NCBI GenBank assembly: GCA_944472135.2
Contig: OX235264.1
Location: forward strand, 93,444,319 to 93,508,318
From: Trichobilharzia regenti
Lineage: Eukaryota > Platyhelminthes > Trematoda > Strigeidida > Schistosomatidae
Direction of reading: 5' to 3'
DNA: 64,000 nt
Positions 54,351 through 62,789 of this stretch are shown here, piece by piece. Below the pieces are notes generated by a model that was not told the DNA's origin, searched no databases, and worked only from the letters and a program-made list of their open reading frames with translations. The position numbers and the translations under genes were made by a program. How positions within the stretch are numbered: the first letter of the stretch is position 1; every line of letters begins with the position of its first letter.

Positions 54351-55330
54351 TCCATTGTGAGTAAAATTTATTTCGGTAAAGTCTTACAGTGTTGTACAGT
54401 AATATTTTCTGATGATCACGTTTCGAGCACAATTTATTACCCATAATCATATCAAGGGACTCACTGACACAGCTTTCTCACTTCGTTTATATAATTCCAC
54501 TATTTCTCACTTCTTAATTTGACTGGTAATAATACCTTCAGTATCTCTAGTATTTGCGTTAAGTCACTTCTAATGCATGTGTTGGGTGTGTATTCGGTGA
54601 ACAATCATTCAGTAATCAACCCCTCTCTATCTCCACCTACCTATATTACTTATTGCAATTTTAACCCTCTCCTTCCCACCATGCATACATGCAGTGCAAT
54701 CACTGAGCCTTTTTCTAAATTACTTATCTTCGAGAGTGGGATCAACCATTTCAACCTTAGCTAAATTCTTATCTTCTGACAGGCAATCTGACTACCCACG
54801 ACCTACTAGTTTGACCTATGTAGTTGAACTAACTCACAGTTGTTGTAAGGAGATGTGTAAATTATATTATTTGTTTAATTGGGTCAACTGACAGGGTCGT
54901 TTGGCCTACAGAGCTTGTCCTACCTGAGGGAGTTTGTAGTAAACCTAGAGTAAATGCCACTCTAATCTCTGTTTAATTAAGAATCCTACGTAGGGAGGGT
55001 TTCAGATATCCCCTCCTTATATAGTATAACAGTGGATGCCTTATATTTTCTCTTATTCATGCTATGATTACTGGTTTCCCCAATATTTTTACTTTGTTTT
55101 TAACTTTATCTGATCTTCCTAATGAATTTTATAGGGTAGCTAGTAATTTGATACCAACGCTTCCTCTATCTGTTTCACTTCATCATTTAGGTCTTTTCTT
55201 GTACTACTTACTGCAACTGCTCGGTTTGTTAGACATTTAACTAAGCCTACCTTTACAGATAACGATGGATAAGATGAATTAAAGTCTAAATATTTATTGG
55301 AATGCATAAGTTCTATTCTTATATCAACAC
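54350..55330 (-). pseudogene. Decayed PLE (IGQTSR subtype), sister of 32445-33880
   Basis: Shares with 32445-33880 the terminal block (ATATGATTATGGGT, GCTCGAAACGTGATCATCAG), the GACCTACTAGTTTGACCTATG region that encodes the decayed IGQTS motif on the minus strand, and the AGGGTCGTTTGGCCTACAGAG region. Frames are fully broken. Confidence 0.65.
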
Positions 55331-55334
55331 ACTC

Positions 55335-55915
55335 AACTCGTTATTTCATATTCATGTTCCACTCGAGGGCTAGTCATTTGCGCGGTGTCACCCAACAGTC
55401 TCCTCAGACATTTTCGGGCCCATCTCCATTTATTTTTATAGTATTTCTTGAGCAATAGATTCTTGGTTGGTTCATCCCCACAGTTTTGTGTTTCTAATTC
55501 TTTCTCGCTGGCCATCTGGTCTTCCGTAAGTAGTTAGAGAAGGCAGATGGTTGTTTGAAATGTTATTCGCGACGCGTTCATCAAGTATCTGACGCATATA
55601 GAATAACTGACTAACTGACTGATTTGGCGTTTGTGTTGAAAATACGAATTTTGTTGTTTACGCTGCCTTGCGTAGTAGACTCGCGAACGGATTTCAGGGT
55701 GATGTAGGTCTACCTCACCTTCCCACTTCTGTCTGTTTTTGACATCCTAATCCGTATCGACTGTCTTTGATTGAAAGGATGACACCTTGAAAATTTATTC
55801 CACTGATAGTGACTGGTGCTGGTTGTTGGTCGGTCATCTTTATCACCTCCGTCTACTCTTTGTTTCACCTAGAATCCTATAGCAGAGTTTTTTTGGAGTG
55901 TATGTCGTAGTAATA
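55335..55915 (-). mobile_element. RTE-type LINE 3' end, decayed
   Basis: The minus strand reads KELETQNCGDEPTKNLLLKK, then NKWRWARKCLRRLLGDTAQM (decayed [11 protein letters not shown]), and SRVEHEYE. It continues with IFNTNAKSVS-like remnants at 55620. Confidence 0.6.
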
Positions 55916-55919
55916 ATAT

Positions 55920-56000
55920 ATGCATTATGCACATTGACGGCCTGCTTAAACCTTGGGCTACCAAAAACTTCCATCTCATTGTACTGCATATATTTTCTCT
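55920..56000 (+). mobile_element. Tail-type-2 SINE relic
   Basis: GACGGCCTGCTTAAACC, TTGGGCTACC and CATCTCATTGTACTGCAT correspond in order to the type-2 SINE body. No head. Confidence 0.4.
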
Positions 56001-56004
56001 CGTT

Positions 56005-57060
56005 CGGCTAGTTTTATTCGATTAAGATATGATCTCTAGTGCTTCTGTTTCACAAGTTCCTACTAAACCCAAGGAAAGGCCTGATTGTAGGTGGCAATGT
56101 ATTCCAATTTATATGAGATAATTGTTCTTCAGTCATGTCCTTAAGTCTCAAAATGTACTTCTGAACATTTTTCAATTGGCTTTCAACTAAATATCATGGA
56201 TTTCTTGAAGGTAGAAGACAAAGCAAATAGATATATCATAATGGAATGTGGTTTGTGCTTCAGCTAAGAGAGAGCATTGTGTCAAAGGATATACTGTCTT
56301 TTTATAATTCACTTGAAGATATTGTGCGAAGTATGTGTGTATATTTTTCGTCGTTTACAATTCAATACATTTTATTACCGAAACAGATTAACATTTGACC
56401 TATGTTAGCATTTTATTGACCTTTCAACAGCACTATTTATCTGTACAACTTAGTTTCTATAATATGCGTTTCTTAATACAGTGCAGACATTAAATTCACA
56501 GTTTTGTTGGTGTTCATAAGGCTATTATTAGATGTATCAGCCAATCACGGACAAGTACACACACCTTTTAGTTTTATCATCACATGATTGGCTAATAAGG
56601 TAAAATAGTCACTGTCATGACAAATATCTTTAACCTGTTTACTACCTCTGTACTTCATGCAGTCTGAAACAATAGACAGAATGAAATTCTCAGTTAGCAA
56701 AATTAATTCGTCATTCTCACACATAACACACACACACACATCGAGGAAATGAAACTTTACCAGAGTTGCCAATGTGAACTGAAATTATTTCAGGTCGCAC
56801 ATGATTCGTGACCTGTTTAACAGCATAAAAGGTGGTGATGAAGAAAGCAAAGGTAATTACTTGATGCTGTATGCTATTGGCTAATGGGTATGAATTCATG
56901 AATAATCCTTATCCAGACACTAATGAAAAAACAAGACACATAGTTCAGCGAAGAGATTTTTTCGGCAAATTCATTTTCCCTTACAGTTGTACAGTCGTAT
57001 TCACATACAATCTATTTTTCATGAAAGAGGGTAGTAACAAAAGTGATGAAGAGTTGTCTC
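56005..57060. other. No recognisable gene
   Basis: About 1 kb of AT-rich DNA with a short (CA)n run near 56726-56740. I see no motif, splice-bounded frame or known repeat. Confidence 0.5.
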
Positions 57061-57067
57061 AGACATA

Positions 57068-57425
57068 ATTGATTGGAGGATTTCATCATGAGCTGACATC
57101 AGTTAGAGAACTATTGGGAAACCAGACACAGGGAGTACTTCCAGACAGCTGTTTCGGCAGCTTAGTGCTTGGAAGTCTTCAACAGTACGCACCCACCAAC
57201 AGGGTTCGAACCCAGTACCTTCTGGTTACAAGGCCAGCGAGCTAGCTCGTAGACCACTAAGCAGCCACTAGGATCCGATCCAATGGCCAGCCAGTGCATG
57301 AATTCCAACTTCTGCCAATTCACGCATGACATACAGCGACTACTTCAGAATGTCTTCTACGATGGGTTACTGTCTCACCTTCAACCTGCTGTACCCTAAT
57401 GGTCACTAGAACCCCATTGTTAATA
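57068..57425 (-). repeat. Foldback-H copy, minus arm
   Basis: Starts GATTGGAGGATTTCATCATG. On the minus strand it carries a tRNA-like segment (ACCAGAAGGTACTGGGTTCG) and a hammerhead-like block with TTGAAGA, GCCGAAACAGCTGTC and AGTACTCCC. Stem II is expanded and partly mispaired. Confidence 0.65.
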
Positions 57426-57569
57426 TTAGTAGTCAATACATAAGAGGAGTTGAATAAATGTCCTGAAGTTACATAATAAGATGAATAACTTAATGAGCGA
57501 TTTGTAACCAGGAAAATATAGTATTATGTAAGGGTGAGTTGTAAAGAAATAAAACGGTTCTAAGGATTT

Positions 57570-58179
57570 AGGGTGACAAACAAACGAAGGTTTTATGTTG
57601 CCCAATGAATGAAAAACAAAATGATATTGTTCTTACTAACGTTTTCCTATTTAATGCTACTAATAGCTTTATAAACCAGAATTCACAAAATCTACATGTG
57701 GTATTAATATTGATTGTTTCCTTGATCTGAAGCCTGGCCTTTTGTTCATGAGATTTTCCTCTTGTGAACTGGTAAATTTTATATATATGAATGTGTCCAC
57801 TAATTGCCAATTCATTGGAATACCAGGCTATCAAAAATTCTCTGGCGTTCTTGGTGTTTCTTTTGTCTAATATTTGAACGTCGTTCCAGTTGAACTTATG
57901 TCCGTGTTTGTCTGTATACCGCGATATGAGGGAGTGGATGTCATGTCTTTTGACATCTAGTTTAAACTCATGGATAAGAAGACAAAGGGACATCCACTTT
58001 GGCCGATGTAATGTTTTCGCAGTTGTTACAATTTATTTTGTAGATGATGTTGGTTTTATCTTCTTTCACTGGTGAGTCTTTTGGTTGACACAAAGTTGAG
58101 TGGAGTGATTTTGTTAGTTTATGTTTGACATCAATTCATAAAGGATTGTAATGTCTTGCAATGATTTCTGATATGTCCT
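57570..58179 (-). pseudogene. PLE endonuclease and 3' terminus (downstream of LTR insertion)
   Basis: The minus strand reads IIYKINCNNCENYIGQSG (GIY-YIG core, split by a one-base frameshift near 58010), then SLISRYTDKHGHKFNWND, VQILDKRNTKNAREFLIAWY and ELAISGHIHIYKIYQFTRGK, as in the HxxDWxxxxILDxxxNxxxRxxxE region of PLE endonucleases. The terminal block at 57604-57692 is repeated, inverted relative to the element, at the 5' side of the PLE at 62.5 kb. The frame from 57993 is open for 141 codons. Confidence 0.75.
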
Positions 58180-58374
58180 TGTAGTAATTTATTGTAATAG
58201 GAATATTAGTATTTCGAGATGACCGAATTACCAGAATTCAAACAAAACCCAGAGAGGGCAGAAATCAGGAATTTGTATTTAGCGGAATTCTTATGCAATT
58301 CATATAAGAAACATATCAACAGTCAACAGTAAGTATTTTAAACAATACAGAGATAGAAATTGTCAATCACCACA
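58180..58374 (-). repeat. 3' LTR
   Basis: 195 bp, identical to the 5' LTR except for a two-base shorter A-run (CAAACAAAACCC versus CAAACAAAAAACCC on the plus strand). The Gag stop codon lies inside it (58363-58365). Confidence 0.95.
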
Positions 58375-59826
58375 TCCGCCACACCTCGAATATCTCCTTG
58401 CGTATTTATAACGATGTCTCGGTTTGCTTGCAAGTAGCTTCGACCTAACTGATTCTGTGATATTATTTTCATCAGTATTATCTGGACTTATTTCTGAATT
58501 ATCTACAAAATCAGGATTATTAGCGGAATCAATAATATTATAGTTGGAACGACCTACTTCATTTATTTTCACTTTGTCCAGGTGTCCATTATGAAGTGAG
58601 TGATCTTTGATGTCTAATATCTCCACCACTCGATTTCCCATTTTTTGTAGCATAATTGCAACAGAAGGTCTATGGTCATTCCCTTTGTAATAATGTACAT
58701 TAGAAGTCGTGGACATCAGATGCTTTTTGAGAATTCGAGATTTGAAAAGTTTTGCAGGACTTTCACGGGTACTTGTAGGCTCTGCATTCGACAGACGCAG
58801 TCTAAGCATATGCAGTAATTCCTCAATTTTAATCAGTTGCTCTCTCATCTCATTCAGGTCTTTTCGTGTTTTCGACAGTTCACATTGTAACTCAGCTACC
58901 TCATTTTTGAAAACAGTTGACACTTGAGTTGCCGAACTTGTAGTGGAGGTTTTCATCGGATTAGCTTGAGTATTTTGAAAGGTTGAAAGACACATTGACT
59001 CCATTTTACTAGACAGCTTGGGAGAATTATAAGAATGTTGAGAGACATAAGTATTCGAACTTCTGCAAACCGTCTTGATGTGTCCAACTTTATCACATTT
59101 ATAACACTTAGCACCCCGAAAACGGCAAGTGCTTCGTAGATGTAACTTCCCACAAGAAAAACACGGTTTAATGTTTTTGATCTCTCGCTGCATTCTATTA
59201 CCTGTGGACGGCAGTTTGGATTGCTTTCCATGAACACTTGTATTTTCGACTTTACAAAGCATAACATCAGACACTGACGTAGTGGGAGCAGAGTATTCAT
59301 TATTGACATCTTCATATGTAATGCATAAATCTTTAGCAGTTTGAAAGGTACAAGAAGGAATCTGAATTAACTCTTTCTCTAACTTAGGAATATTGATTCC
59401 AGCAATTAAACGATCACGTAATTGAGTATGCAGCTGATCTCCAAAGTTACACTTTGAAGCTTGTATTTGGAGTTGAAGAATGAATTCTCTAATCTTCTGG
59501 TTGGGAGAACGTACCAGTTTGTTGAACTGAGCCCTCTCTCTTGTCTCAAATGTAGTTACATGAAAGTGATTTATAAGAAGTTCACGGAGTTTATAATATG
59601 GCAGAGAAATTGGTTTATCTGGAAATGACAGAGTCTTTACAAGGCTATATGCATCTAGCCCAATAGCAGTGATGAAATGTGCTGGTATTTTGTCATCCCG
59701 AACATTCTTGGAAATGCACCACGCATCGAAGCATTCCAAATAATCAGCAATCTCCCGCGGAGACCCATTAATGGGGAATTTTCCCAGGTTACTTAGATCC
59801 TGCTCGCGACGCCAATTTGTAGTAAT
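58363..59826 (-). CDS. gag: Gag-like polyprotein fused to an integrase-tail-like end
   Basis: One uninterrupted frame; the region from the codon at 59739 gives 458 residues. Using that numbering: 1-150 is a Gag capsid-type region (YLECFDAWCISKNV, then LRELLINHFHVTTFETRERA). C193-C196-H200-C205 and C212-C215-H220-C225 are two CCHC-type zinc knuckles (CX2CX3HX4C and CX2CX4HX4C) for RNA binding. 275-320 is a predicted coiled coil by heptad pattern. 345-395 resembles the C-terminal strand region of Gypsy integrases (MLQKMGNRVVEIL...GHLDKV). The tail is basic and ends in the 3' LTR. No ATG occurs in frame before residue 160, and the frame is open back through the primer-binding site to a TAA in the LTR (59827-59829), so initiation is unclear. 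Pol is missing by an apparently in-frame deletion. Likely role: packaging element RNA. Confidence 0.85.
   Translation of the reverse strand: MTTNWRREQDLSNLGKFPINGSPREIADYLECFDAWCISKNVRDDKIPAHFITAIGLDAYSLVKTLSFPDKPISLPYYKLRELLINHFHVTTFETRERAQFNKLVRSPNQKIREFILQLQIQASKCNFGDQLHTQLRDRLIAGINIPKLEKELIQIPSCTFQTAKDLCITYEDVNNEYSAPTTSVSDVMLCKVENTSVHGKQSKLPSTGNRMQREIKNIKPCFSCGKLHLRSTCRFRGAKCYKCDKVGHIKTVCRSSNTYVSQHSYNSPKLSSKMESMCLSTFQNTQANPMKTSTTSSATQVSTVFKNEVAELQCELSKTRKDLNEMREQLIKIEELLHMLRLRLSNAEPTSTRESPAKLFKSRILKKHLMSTTSNVHYYKGNDHRPSVAIMLQKMGNRVVEILDIKDHSLHNGHLDKVKINEVGRSNYNIIDSANNPDFVDNSEISPDNTDENNITESVRSKLLASKPRHRYKYARRYSRCGGCGD
59799..59815 (-). promoter_or_regulatory. Candidate tRNA primer-binding site
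   Basis: TGGCGTCGCGAGCAGGA on the coding strand, starting three bases after the 5' LTR. It begins with TGG, as expected for pairing with the CCA end of a tRNA. Which tRNA cannot be told by eye. Confidence 0.6.
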
Positions 59827-60014
59827 TTATTGTAATAGGAATATTAGTATTTCGAGATGACCGAATTACCAGAATTCAAACAAAAAACCCAGAGAGGGCA
59901 GAAATCAGGAATTTGTATTTAGCGGAATTCTTATGCAATTCATATAAGAAACATATCAACAGTCAACAGTAAGTATTTTAAACAATACAGAGATAGAAAT
60001 TGTCAATCACCACA
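59818..60014 (-). repeat. 5' LTR
   Basis: 197 bp. Contains TTATATGAA as a possible TATA-like site and AATAAA close to its 3' edge (coding strand). Near-identity with the other LTR indicates a recent insertion. Confidence 0.95.
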
Positions 60015-60019
60015 GTCCT

Positions 60020-60235
60020 TTATATATAGTAGGGCGATTTTCCTTGTGTTTTCCCTGAGGGCCTGTTATCCGGTAAGCTGGCTTGAAGGTATATTTCTTT
60101 TGATGAAGTTTCGCGGATATCCATTCTTTTAGAAAACGTCCATGAGATATTTCTCCTCAATCTTCTTTAAGGTAAGAGTGCTTCAATAAGTCCTGGCCCT
60201 CTTGAATAATGTTTGTATACCACTCCTTTTGTGTT
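60020..60235 (-). pseudogene. PLE RT-EN linker (upstream of LTR insertion)
   Basis: The minus strand reads GRFLKEWISAKLHQKKYTFK then PAYRITGPQGKHKENRP-like sequence and TIYKG, continuing across the LTR element into KDISEIIARHYNPL at 58179. This shows that the host of the insertion is a PLE truncated near 60235. Confidence 0.65.
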
Positions 60236-60239
60236 TGTG

Positions 60240-60844
60240 TGTGTTTGGATTGTTGCTGTCGCCATTGAGTAAATCATCTGACACGATATCCACTCCCTCT
60301 TATCGCCACATCAACGTTCAAATATTAGGCGGGGAAAACACTAAAAACTCCAGAGAATTTTCGATAGCTTAGTATTACGGTGAATCGGCAATCAAGAGGT
60401 AGACTGACACGGACAATACTTGCCAATCGATGAGAAGGGAATCTCATACACAAAGGGCCTAAGTTCAGATCAAGTAGACAATCAGTACCAATACAAGTAT
60501 ACTAAGCCAATCAATTTCAAGGTCACCAGGAGAGATGACTAATAAACTCGTGCAGAAATTTAAAAGCTCACTTCAACAAATTGAAGTATGCGCTGAAGAT
60601 GTTGCCTAGTAAGGCGACCATGTGCAGATTGTTGAATGCGATAAGCGTATAAAAATGAAGCTTAAGAGAGTGAAACTGAGTACAGACATACTCTTTCAAG
60701 AACTAAACCCCAAAATCAGAAATTCTCTTTGGTCAAACATGAAATTCATTATCTATGTATTTCAATTTTGACTCCCCCACCTTGTGAATGATTAGTCCAA
60801 GATGTTTGTCCTGTGTTGACATATCGGCCGCTGACTGACTGTCA
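60240..60844. other. No recognisable gene
   Basis: A TGTGTTTGTGTGTG stretch near 60230-60246 and unassigned DNA. No motif seen. Confidence 0.5.
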
Positions 60845-61085
60845 GTGTTATTATTATTCCTTCGGTTCTGTGTGGAACATAAGTCTACAGCAGCACGTCT
60901 CCATTCCACCTAAATTTCATTTTAACTGGCCGCGTCACAGCCTGTAAATTTTCATCTTCACACGATCTTCTCTATGTTACTATCGGAGCCACTGAAAACT
61001 TATCACTTTCCATTCGATTCCCCTGTTAAGGGTTTGGCGTCTAATGTCAATCGACGGTCTCCTCAGTTTCTGTGGACAGTTAAAA
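60845..61085 (-). mobile_element. RTE 3'-end relic
   Basis: Starts at TTATTATTATTCC (tail, plus strand) and continues TTCGGTTCTGTGTGGAACAT, AGCAGCACGTCTCCATTCC and TCAATCGACGGTCTCCTCAG, the layout of RTE 3' regions. No open frame. Confidence 0.6.
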
Positions 61086-61110
61086 AAAATACTAATGTAG
61101 TATTAAAATT

Positions 61111-61279
61111 TATTTATTTTTTATTACAGCTTGATTCCATACTGTATTTTCGGCATGTGATATAGGTAGCCCAAATTTTGCAGGCCGACCATTGACATCA
61201 GGTGTGCCTCAGCAGGGGATCGAACCTCGGACCATGTGCATGGTCGGTGAGAGTCCTAACCACTGTGCCACCGACGCAC
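61111..61279 (-). mobile_element. tRNA-derived SINE, tail type 2
   Basis: Minus strand: TGCGTCGGTGGCACAGTGG head, GGTTCGATCCCC B box, TGATGTCAATGGTCGGCCTG body, then GGAATCAAGCTGTAATAAAA and an A/T-rich tail. The middle of the body is slightly shortened (CATGCCGAAAATACAGT). Confidence 0.85.
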
Positions 61280-61319
61280 AAAATTCTATAGTGCTAATAG
61301 ATAAGTCTGTTAATCATAC

Positions 61320-62420
61320 CTTATTATTATTTTCTTGGCTTCCGAGTGAAACATACACCTTCAACACCACATCTACATTTCATCCTGGTCTATGCAGTCA
61401 TCTTTAGCTGGTCCTACGACTGCACATTAGCTTTCGTCATATCCTGACAAGATCTCCTGCATATCACACTCGGGCTCACGCCCAACCCATCGTTTTATAC
61501 TAGGGTTCATCTCAAGCGATGGTTTGACAAGCGATGTCATCCAGCGATCTCCTCAGAGTGTATGCTATCCATCTCCATTTTCATCAGAATATTTGTTGAA
61601 GAGTAGGTTCTCAGGTTGGTTCTTTCCCAGAGTTTTATGTTGCTGATTCTATCCTTCTGGCCATATGATCTTCAGTATACAGTCAGGGAAGATAGTTGTT
61701 GATTAAAGTCTACAGCCGTTTGTTGGAAATGCTTTTAAAGGAGGCGCGTGTCACTTTTCTTTCCCATATAGAGAAACTGATTGATTTGGCATTGATGTTG
61801 AAAGTTCAGATTTCGTTCTTCATGCTGAGTTTATCAGTTATCCATACCGATTTCAGAGCGATGCAGGCTCTGATATCCTTGTCATCGCCGTCGCCTGTAC
61901 TTGATACGATGGTTTTCAGATAAGTGAATAAAAGTAACCTCTTTTAAATTTCTCCCGTTGGCAGTAATTAGCGGTTGTTGGTTTTGGCTGATTGGTTGTC
62001 TTCATCGCCTCCATCTTGTCAATGTTTACTTCAAATCCTGTCTTCTCTGAGTGCTTCTTCTGTCAACTTGTTGACTTTCGCCGGTAAGTTTTCAAATTTA
62101 TGTGACATTGGACTTAAAAAGTTCGTCAAGTCCAAATCAGCTAAAGTCTTCTTATAGGTGGTCTAGCATACACCTGTCTTCTCACTCCTTGTGCACAATC
62201 TTTCCCATAATCTATTCCACCACAATTAAGAATGTCATCGGTGATAACAGGCAGGTACTCTTGTCTTACCCCTGTATTCACTTAGAACGCCCCATTGAGT
62301 TTTCCATTATGGATCACCTGACATGTGACATTGTCATATACCCAGTTGTTGAATGAGGTTGACGACGATTTGTGCACTGCACGCCATGGTGTTGAATTGG
62401 TTTCCAAATTATATGTGTCC
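61320..62420 (-). mobile_element. RTE-type LINE copy, decayed, RT end to 3' end
   Basis: The plus strand starts with TTATTATTATTTTC (tail) and GGCTTCCGAGTGAAACATAC. The minus strand carries a decayed SVWITDKLSM...IRTFNINAKS region and RT remnants near 62200-62400 (LLPVITDDILNCGGIDYG, then the QVIHNGKLNGAF-like segment). Many stops. Confidence 0.65.
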
Positions 62421-62499
62421 AAACCAAGTTCCCTTTTTAACAGTTTAAAAAAATTTGGGCAATGAGTATATGATATTCATTATAATAAAGGTTTTTGTA

Positions 62500-62789
62500 T
62501 TTCTCAATGAATGAAAAACAAAACGATACTCTTCTTTTTACTGACGTTTCGCTATTTAATGCTGCTAATAGCTTTATCAAAGTATTATTAAACCGGAATT
62601 TACAAAATCTCAGCATATTTATAACAAAGAATTAAGAGATGAGAAAATAGACTACTTAGGTCAAGTTAAAGGGACATATTGAAAGTCAAAATAACAATGA
62701 AGATCACTTAACTAAATAACAAAGGTAATAAATAGTACATCTGTTATGATATCAAAACAAAGTTTACTAACCAATACCACATATCACCA
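62500..62789 (+). repeat. PLE 5' terminal region (inverted relative to a PLE 3' end)
   Basis: 62510-62612 matches 57604-57692, which lies at the 3' end of an oppositely oriented PLE. The shared blocks are AATGAATGAAAAACAAAA, GTTT(C/T)(G/C)CTATTTAATGCT and CTAATAGCTTTAT. A PLE whose two ends carry inverted copies of one sequence would explain it. Confidence 0.6.

Larger units (their letters stand above)
58180..60014 (-). mobile_element. Complete non-autonomous LTR retroelement (Gag-only)
   Basis: 1835 bp with LTRs of 195 bp (58180-58374) and 197 bp (59818-60014) that differ only by two bases in an A-run. LTRs begin TGTGGTGATT and end ATTACTACA on the coding strand; the ends follow the TG...CA rule. 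The 5-bp duplication GTCCT flanks it (58175-58179, 60015-60019). A candidate primer-binding site, TGGCGTCGCGAGCAGGA, starts 3 bases after the 5' LTR; a G-rich stretch (GGTGTGGCGGA) precedes the 3' LTR. AATAAA lies near the LTR end. The interior has one open frame and no protease, RT, RNase H or integrase core. It interrupts a PLE. Gag style and a 5-bp duplication suggest Ty3/Gypsy. Confidence 0.92.

Noticed and set aside
56545..56772. A small secreted or membrane protein
   Set aside because: A short frame in AT-rich DNA with a (CA)n run encoding VCVCV. No splice or start context and no relative that I can see.
58180..60014. An endogenous retrovirus
   Set aside because: There is no envelope-like frame and no pol. 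The Gag with two zinc knuckles and the 5-bp duplication fit an ordinary Ty3/Gypsy-type retrotransposon derivative.
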